NCBI GenBank assembly: GCA_014898425.1
Contig: RCSZ01000011.1
Location: forward strand, 1,610,501 to 1,674,500
Reading direction: 5' to 3'
DNA length: 64,000 bases
Source of the DNA: Botryotinia globosa
Taxonomy: Eukaryota > Ascomycota > Leotiomycetes > Helotiales > Sclerotiniaceae
Made by a program: the position numbers and the translations under genes. Below the pieces are notes generated by a model. The model was not told where the DNA came from and did no database searches. It was given only the letters and a program-made list of their open reading frames with translations. Of this stretch, positions 58,524 through 64,000 are shown in pieces (the stretch's first letter is position 1; every line of letters begins with the position of its first letter).

Positions 58524-59367
58524 TTAAATGAGAAGATAGATATCCTTGGGGATGATAGAGTAGTTTGTTAATCTGAGGTTAAAAGGTGAAAGTGCGAGAT
58601 AATTGAAGAGGTGTAGATGATATATATAGATACTATAAGGAATAAGAGAATAAGTTTTTATTAAGTATATATCTCGATGGGGATAATTTTTAGAGAGATA
58701 GAATTAAGGAGATGAGAGATATTAGATAGTTTCATGAGTATATCTTCAACGATATATTACCATTTGTGATTTTTTTTAGTAATTTCTAATTTCCTTTTTG
58801 TTGATTCGAGAAGAATACGAAAGAAGTAGCACCTATGTATTTATAGGTCCTAAATGTTCATATTATATACTATTTAAAGAGCTAGCTATTATATAAATAA
58901 TAGACTTTAAATAACAAGAGCTATTGAAAGAGCTAGTCTCTTTTACATTCGCTTGGATTTAATATAGTAGTCATCGAATTAGAGTTATTCACCTATATTC
59001 ATATACTTTTCTATTAGATATACTACTCATTCCAACTCTATTTGAAGTATTCATTTGGAACTCTGTTCTTCTTAAGTTATAGTCCTAAGCTCGATAATAA
59101 CTAGTCTATACTTGGATTACTGGGACATCACTCGTCTATAGAGGAGTATATTAAACGCTGAATAAAGTCTTCAGGTCATAGATATAAGATTAGATATAAC
59201 AACAGGGCTAGGACTCTTAATAGAAAGTGGTAAAGAATTTCAAGACATGAAACGACTGAGACGACCAAGTGACTGGACTATACATATATTTTTGAGTGAA
59301 TCTTTAAGGCGCTTTGAGATGAACTAAACGCCTATTAAGCTTGACTTGAGTGAGATGTTAATTAATT

Positions 59368-59573
59368 CTTTTTGAGGGCGAAGCCCTCAAGAAAAATTCA
59401 GGAGTTGCGTTTAGGTGCTTCGAAAGAAGATCAAAACCTCATTCTCGTAATTCGAAAGATCGAGGGGGAGAATCCCCTCAGCCTTTCATCATTTTGGGTG
59501 GAGGGGAGCCCCGTGGTAGTAGAATCCGTAGTCGACGAAACTATCACTTCATTAATCATAATAAAATCTTAGG
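59368..59573 (+). mobile_element. GC-richer insert containing a tRNA-Leu-derived segment
   Basis: A 206-bp stretch of ordinary base composition inside AT-rich DNA, bordered by direct repeats TAATTAATT (59359-59367 and 59574-59582). It opens with a hairpin, TTGAGGGC-GAA-GCCCTCAA (59373-59391). Positions 59404-59496 are a near copy of the 3' two-thirds of the tRNA-Leu gene at 61448-61555, including its intron and about 10 bp of its 3' flank. The A box is absent and the B box is altered (GGGGAGAATCC instead of GGTTCGAATCC), so it is not a working tRNA gene. Other short hairpins (GAGGGG/CCCCTC, GGGG/CCCC) follow. Confidence 0.7.
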
Positions 59574-60812
59574 TAATTAATTATATATTAAAAGGATTGT
59601 TTTTAGTAAGTTAAAATAATTAATTTAAAAATTTATATATTATAAAGCTTATTTTAATCAATAAAGTTTTAATGAACTTTCTTAAATCTCGAAAATTAAA
59701 TTAAAGATTTATTTATTGAATTCGATTAATAATCAATAAAATATATATATATATATATATATATTAGAGTTATTCTATCGGAACGTACGATCAAATGCTT
59801 AAGCGAATCACATGATTCTTCTCATTATATATATAGTGGGAAGAAATATATCTTATTCTAAATCATCTTAATTTATATTATTCATTCTATATATAGGCTT
59901 TTTTATAATACTATACATAGTGATTCGAGTCGACGATACTCTTAAGTAAAATCAAACACTAATAATTAATTTTTATCTTTTTTTTGAAGATATTTATAAA
60001 TTAGATTATTTTCTAAGATTTTATATAAAAACATTTGTATAAAAATGAAAAGAGTGATTTAGACTATTTGATGAGATTTTTTTCAAAAAAGATAAATAGA
60101 ATCGAATTTGTTTTTATTATGTTCAATTTATATAAAGAATTAGAATACTATATTCTTTATATTATCTTTTTCGATTTATATACTTAAAAGAAATCTTTAA
60201 TTATAATTGATTTCTTTAGAATAATTTAATTCTAAATTAATTTAATTCTAAATTAATTCTACCTATATCTACTATCTCTAATCTAAAAGTCTAGTATGCT
60301 TTTCGAATTCGAAATCCTTCTCCTTTATATACAAAGAATTACTTCATTATTCTCCTTTTTCTTCTCTCAAAATCTTTAATTAAACTTTCCACCTTATAAT
60401 ACTATAAGCAAAACCTTATACTGATTACATAGTCTATTTTTATAGCTAGTATTTATAATCCTTTTTTTGTAATTTAAAAACAATAGTCAATTCTCACTTA
60501 GTTTCTAATATATTTTATAAAACGCTATGTAAAGTTTCTCTCTTCTTTTCTTTACCTAAGATATTACATTATAATGACTTTTTTATAGTATATGCGAAGG
60601 ACTATTCTATAACCCTATTATCTTCTACTCTTTTATAATACGAAACACCCCCTTTATATAATTATTAAATCAAAAAAGATCTACCTATCAAAAATAATAA
60701 ATTTAATCAATTTAATTCGAAAAATTAAAGGAAAAAGATTAAAAATTAAAAAATCTATTATCATAATACAAATTAATTATTTAATAAAATAAGTTTAAAT
60801 TAACCTTCTCCT

Positions 60813-60978
60813 TGTTACGATTACATACTAGATAGAGTATATCATAGAGGTCAAATAACTAGAATAAGAAAGCTAAAGAGGAAAGAGATCCCTAAGAGAT
60901 CTCTTTATCTCTTATATAATAATAATCGTCTTAGTTCAAGCTAGCCTCGAACTAAGATGTCACGTGACATTCGTAACA
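60813..60978. mobile_element. Solo LTR
   Basis: A 166-bp segment starting TGTTACGATTACATACTAG and ending CGTGACATTCGTAACA. The ends form the inverted repeat TGTTACGA/TCGTAACA and both sides carry the 5-bp duplication CTCCT (60808-60812 and 60979-60983). There is no internal region, so it fits an LTR left after LTR-LTR recombination. It is unrelated in sequence to the 159-bp LTRs. Confidence 0.75.
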
Positions 60979-61447
60979 CTCCTAATTCATACACTCGATA
61001 TCTGTATCCACCTCTCCCTATAACCCAATCAAAAATCTGAAAATCCTTAAGGTTTTTTAAAATCCTTATTTTCTTTTTTTCTATTAAAATTTAATAATAA
61101 ATTACAAAAAATATTGATTTGATTTATCATTAAGAAATAAAGTATGTGGTGATAACTAACAAATGTATTATTAATATTATAATATATACATAGAAAATTT
61201 GTATGGGAATTTATATTGAATTTCTTTTCGTCTCGAATATTCACTTTGCCACCACGGGGGAGGGGGGTTCTGATTTCTAGAACGCTAAAAGTAGCAAAAG
61301 CACGAACCCCCTTTCGGCTCGCTTCTTGGTTTGCTTTCCCAACCCCACCAAGTTCAATTATCAAAACTTTCAACTGTTCATTTCTTAACCATTATTTCCC
61401 AATGGAATTGGACGTTTTTGAAGGCAAAAGAAATGCAAAATGATGAA

Positions 61448-61555
61448 TGAAGGCTGAGGGATTCGAACCCTCGCTCTTTCGAATTGCGGGAATGAGGTTT
61501 TGATCTTCTTTCGAAGCACCTAAACACAACGCCTTAACCACTCGGCCAAACCTCC
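61448..61555 (-). tRNA. tRNA-Leu (anticodon TAG) with intron
   Basis: On the reverse strand the acceptor arm is GGAGGTT/AGCCTTC with discriminator A (61448). The D arm is GGCCGAGTGGTTAAGGC, the anticodon stem is TTGTG/CGCAA around TT-TAG-G, and the T arm is GAGGGTTCGAATCCCTC, with intact A and B boxes. The bases between the anticodon-loop G37 and the stem are an intron of about 29 nt starting TGCTTCGAAAG. A long variable arm (about 11 nt) fits a class II tRNA. The gene is divergent from SEN54 about 280 bp away. Confidence 0.9.
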
Positions 61556-61833
61556 TTCATTATTTGTTGGTGACGAAAGGGTAATTAACATAATAAATTC
61601 ACAGGTCACCAACGAATCAGCTGTAAACGAGGGAATATCTCGATATTTTATGGATCCAGTTGGTCACCGGATTTCGTGCATCGACCACTGATCGGGATTT
61701 CGTCGGAACCGATTAAGCCTTTCTGCAAGGCTGAAAATAAAATTTACCCACAGCGATACCATCCCCACCAGTTCCTCAAACAGCGAGGCACTGCAAGAGC
61801 AAACCATAACAAGAACAAACTTTACTCAATAAG
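61556..61833. other. Divergent promoter between tRNA-Leu and SEN54
   Basis: 278 bp with no other gene; the frame starting at 61676 overlaps SEN54 in another frame and is a shadow. Confidence 0.5.
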
Positions 61834-63180
61834 ATGGCAGACATGGACGAAGACGCGCCCATCAATTCCCTTCACAATCAACCAAATGATGATAACGAAG
61901 AGGGTGACGAGACCCAAGATTTCCGGCTTCTCGCATCTCTTAGCTCAAAGACGGGATCACTTCCTAAACGTGGAGAGAAAGATTTCGAACCTCACGGTAC
62001 ACAACAACAAGATGGTGTATTAGCTGCATCGAGGCAGGCAATGCATGATGCATTGGATTATACAAGATTTCATCTGCCAAAAGCGCATGTGAGGGCCTTT
62101 TACTATGGAGAGGGGGTGGGAAAGGAACTGGAGAGAGATGAACTAGTCGCAGAGGAATGGAGGAAAGGCTTAGAGCCAGATCATGTCGTAGTAGTGGAAG
62201 GACCTAGAGGGCCACATTTCAGAACAATTGGCAGAGCAAATGAAGGAAAACACAAGAGCAGTCTGTGGTTATTACCTGAGGAAGCATTGTACTTGGTTGA
62301 GCGAGGCAACTTGGATTTGTGGTGGCCGAACAAATCTTCTTACAATGGAGTTGAAGATGGAGAAAGTGAGAAGACAGGACAATTGGAAAACGAAGATGAC
62401 GGTGCACCAATGAGTTTACAAGCTGCGTATGCTATGCTTATTGGTCTGGATGGCGAGAGAGGAAAAATTAGTTTGGAAAGATACAATGTCTATGCCAATC
62501 TAAAAAGAAATGGATATGTCGTCATGAGAGGTCCAGATTGGGACCCAAACGTTCCCAGCAAACCCTTTGACCAAGGACCCATACCTGGAGAGTCAAAGGG
62601 TATGTTCACTTGGCTTTACGATCTTTTCGCCAAAGATATCACACATCCTCCATATGGTCCACTAGTTAAGCCAGGCTTATACAGATCTTACGACTCTATC
62701 TATCGTCAAATGGCCATAATACCCCGTTACAAACCTTCTCCATTACCAGATTTATCATCACAGCCTCCATCTCACCCATTCCGTGTCTGTTTCCATATCT
62801 GGAAACCTAGTAGTATTCCTACATTCGCGAAAACTAATCCAGGTCTTCCAGATTTCCGCATAGCTATTGTGGACGCGAGAGAAACTTTTGTACCTACATT
62901 ACCGGAGGTGGTGTCGTTGTTCGAAAGCTCACCCTGGGATCCACCAGGAAAAACCATGGAGGGTCCAAATAAAATGTATCATAGGATCAGACATGGATAC
63001 AGAAATGTTATCTTGGCAGTCAACGATCAGGGAATAATCAGCTACCTGAGGATGGGAGATTGCGCCTTTGGGGAAGAAGAGTTGTATGAAAGGTTCGATG
63101 AGGGCAATTCACGAGGTAATAAGAGGGGCGGAAAACGTGGTAGAGGCGGCGGCAGAGGCAGAGGTAGAGGTAGGGGTTGA
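61834..63180 (+). CDS. SEN54: tRNA-splicing endonuclease subunit Sen54, 448 aa
   Basis: Single exon from an ATG preceded by a C/A-rich leader. SEN54 is a structural subunit of the heterotetramer (with Sen2, Sen34 and Sen15) that cuts introns out of pre-tRNAs. The N-terminal domain carries the family hallmark LWLLPEEALYLVERGNLDLW (144-163), preceded by GKHKSS. A central helical domain (SLQAAYAMLIGLDGERGKIS, RYNVYANLKRNGYVVMRGP) and a C-terminal nuclease-like fold follow: FRIAIVDARETFVPTL, then YRNVILAVNDQGIISYLRMG. The C-terminus is a basic Gly/Arg tail of about 25 residues (GGRGRGRGRG), an RNA-binding-type extension that is not part of the core fold. A nearby intron-containing tRNA-Leu is a substrate type for this enzyme. 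Confidence 0.93.
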   Translation: MADMDEDAPINSLHNQPNDDNEEGDETQDFRLLASLSSKTGSLPKRGEKDFEPHGTQQQDGVLAASRQAMHDALDYTRFHLPKAHVRAFYYGEGVGKELERDELVAEEWRKGLEPDHVVVVEGPRGPHFRTIGRANEGKHKSSLWLLPEEALYLVERGNLDLWWPNKSSYNGVEDGESEKTGQLENEDDGAPMSLQAAYAMLIGLDGERGKISLERYNVYANLKRNGYVVMRGPDWDPNVPSKPFDQGPIPGESKGMFTWLYDLFAKDITHPPYGPLVKPGLYRSYDSIYRQMAIIPRYKPSPLPDLSSQPPSHPFRVCFHIWKPSSIPTFAKTNPGLPDFRIAIVDARETFVPTLPEVVSLFESSPWDPPGKTMEGPNKMYHRIRHGYRNVILAVNDQGIISYLRMGDCAFGEEELYERFDEGNSRGNKRGGKRGRGGGRGRGRGRG

Positions 63181-64000
63181 AAATAATTGTTTCAGAAGGA
63201 GAAATTGTATCCCTCACTAGAATTTGATGTATGATTAATGATGATCCAATGACATGATACATGCCCTCAACAAACAAGTTGCACAGGCTCCTTTCTACCG
63301 CTATTCACAAATTTAGAGAAATTAGTTGCATCGTAATGATAAATGTGAGGATAATAATACAAAAAGAATAGTATCCAAGTAGAGCGATCGTTTACGTTGA
63401 TAATCTCGCGGCTAATGCATACCTAGCGAGCTGATTACGTCAATGACGCTATGAACACGTCGCTAAGGTGAAACTACGAAACTAATCCAAGTAGTGCCGA
63501 AAGTTAAATAATTTTAAGAGCCGTGTACAAAAAGACAGCAATCTACGCAAGAAGATTTATCTAAAAAAATCAGTTCTAAGAAAAAAAAGCACCATTTGAA
63601 ATCGTGATTTGCACTCTCAATTCTAAGGCGAACATTTTATCTCCTTACAATGCTCTGTTGAACGTTTCGTATCCCATGGTTATACATTGTCTCGCCGCCA
63701 TGAACAAAATGAATAGAAACTATGAGCTTGTTATTGTTTGGCTGAGGCTTATCTCAAGCTTTTCGAAGTAAATCATCTGCAGCTTGAGTGTTGGAACCAC
63801 TGCAATACAAATTTTGGGCAATGCTTGGCGGGGCTACCTGAACATCTAAATGATAACTAGCCTGTGGCGTAAAGTGCACAAAGATACAATATCTATTAAA
63901 CATAGTCCAAGTCGGAATCTCTTGAAGGGGTATACAAACAAAATATATATAAGTCAACTTTCAGAACGATTAAAGTCAAGAAATGATATTCTATCCAACT
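63181..64000. other. Intergenic, right edge of window
   Basis: 3' region of SEN54 and then AT-rich sequence. The only coding hint is the possible terminal exon at 63754-63861. Confidence 0.4.
63754..63861 (-). CDS. Possible last exon of a gene beyond the right edge
   Basis: After a CGCCACAG acceptor-like site the reverse strand reads ASYHLDVQVAPPSIAQNLYC and stops at 63754 after ADDLLRKA. The residue mix is protein-like, but there is no ATG and no upstream exon in view, so this is tentative. Confidence 0.2.
   Translation of the reverse strand, partial: ASYHLDVQVAPPSIAQNLYCSGSNTQAADDLLRKA

Larger units (their letters stand above)
49714..61447. other. AT-rich, RIP-mutated transposon block
   Basis: About 11.7 kb dominated by A and T and lacking any intact gene. 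It contains two copies of one MITE family, a complete LTR retrotransposon, a nested element, a GC-richer insert with a tRNA-Leu-like segment and a solo LTR, all listed separately. Between 58530 and 59360 the composition is less extreme but I recognise nothing. Between 59580 and 60800, and between 60980 and 61440, I see only AT-rich DNA, a TA dinucleotide run at about 59740-59763 and a short G-rich/C-rich inverted repeat at about 61250-61315. Confidence 0.85.

Noticed and set aside
58530..59360. Possible Copia-type coding remnant
   Set aside because: The segment is less AT-rich than its neighbours, but I could not find a convincing protein motif in any frame.
59372..59572. 66-aa forward frame
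   Set aside because: It covers the tRNA-Leu-derived insert, so the frame is a by-product of its GC-richer sequence.

Overview
This is a nuclear window from a filamentous ascomycete. The evidence is genes broken by short (45-90 bp) GT-AG introns with CTAAC/CTGAT-type branch sites, a Dam1/DASH subunit, a Rho4-type GTPase, intron-containing tRNA genes, and an AT-rich block in which paired LTRs differ only by C/T and G/A transitions, the signature of repeat-induced point mutation (RIP). The proteins and gene style fit a Leotiomycete such as Botrytis or Sclerotinia. I cannot fix the species from the sequence alone.

Layout. 0-7 kb: a left-truncated protein-kinase-like gene, a small Cys-rich protein, a small hypothetical protein and a 637-aa SH-repeat membrane-segment protein. 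7.9-8.4 kb: a cluster of tandem repeats. 9.7-24.5 kb: an arrestin-like protein, a PPIL3-type cyclophilin, a long-chain-base-1-phosphate phosphatase, Rho4, DASH subunit Dad1, a BTB protein and an orphan gene. 25-29 kb: two MITE-like elements, an Arg/Asp-rich glycine-zipper protein and a tRNA-Gly with an intron. 32.7-45.8 kb: a 1472-aa coiled-coil protein, Kar5, mitochondrial uL6, a Met22/Hal2 nucleotidase and a C3HC zinc-finger (NIPA/Rsm1) protein. 46.8-47.8 kb: a TA-flanked transposon relic. 48.5-49.7 kb: a single-exon FAD monooxygenase. 49.9-61 kb: an AT-rich transposon graveyard holding a complete but inactivated Ty3/gypsy LTR element with target duplications, two copies of a TWA-target MITE family (one with another element nested in it), a GC-richer insert containing a tRNA-Leu-derived segment, and a solo LTR. 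61.4-63.2 kb: an intron-containing tRNA-Leu divergent from SEN54, a subunit of the endonuclease that removes tRNA introns.

The genes are mostly unlinked housekeeping functions: mitosis (Dad1), polarity/septation (Rho4), karyogamy (Kar5), sphingolipid turnover (LCB3-type), sulfur/salt metabolism (Met22), mitochondrial translation (uL6m) and tRNA splicing (Sen54). I see no secondary-metabolite cluster or other pathway island. The most unusual content is in the mobile elements. Their ends and target duplications can be read directly, and the tRNA-Leu-derived insert at 59.4 kb is the oddest object. No CRISPR array or prokaryotic operon is present.
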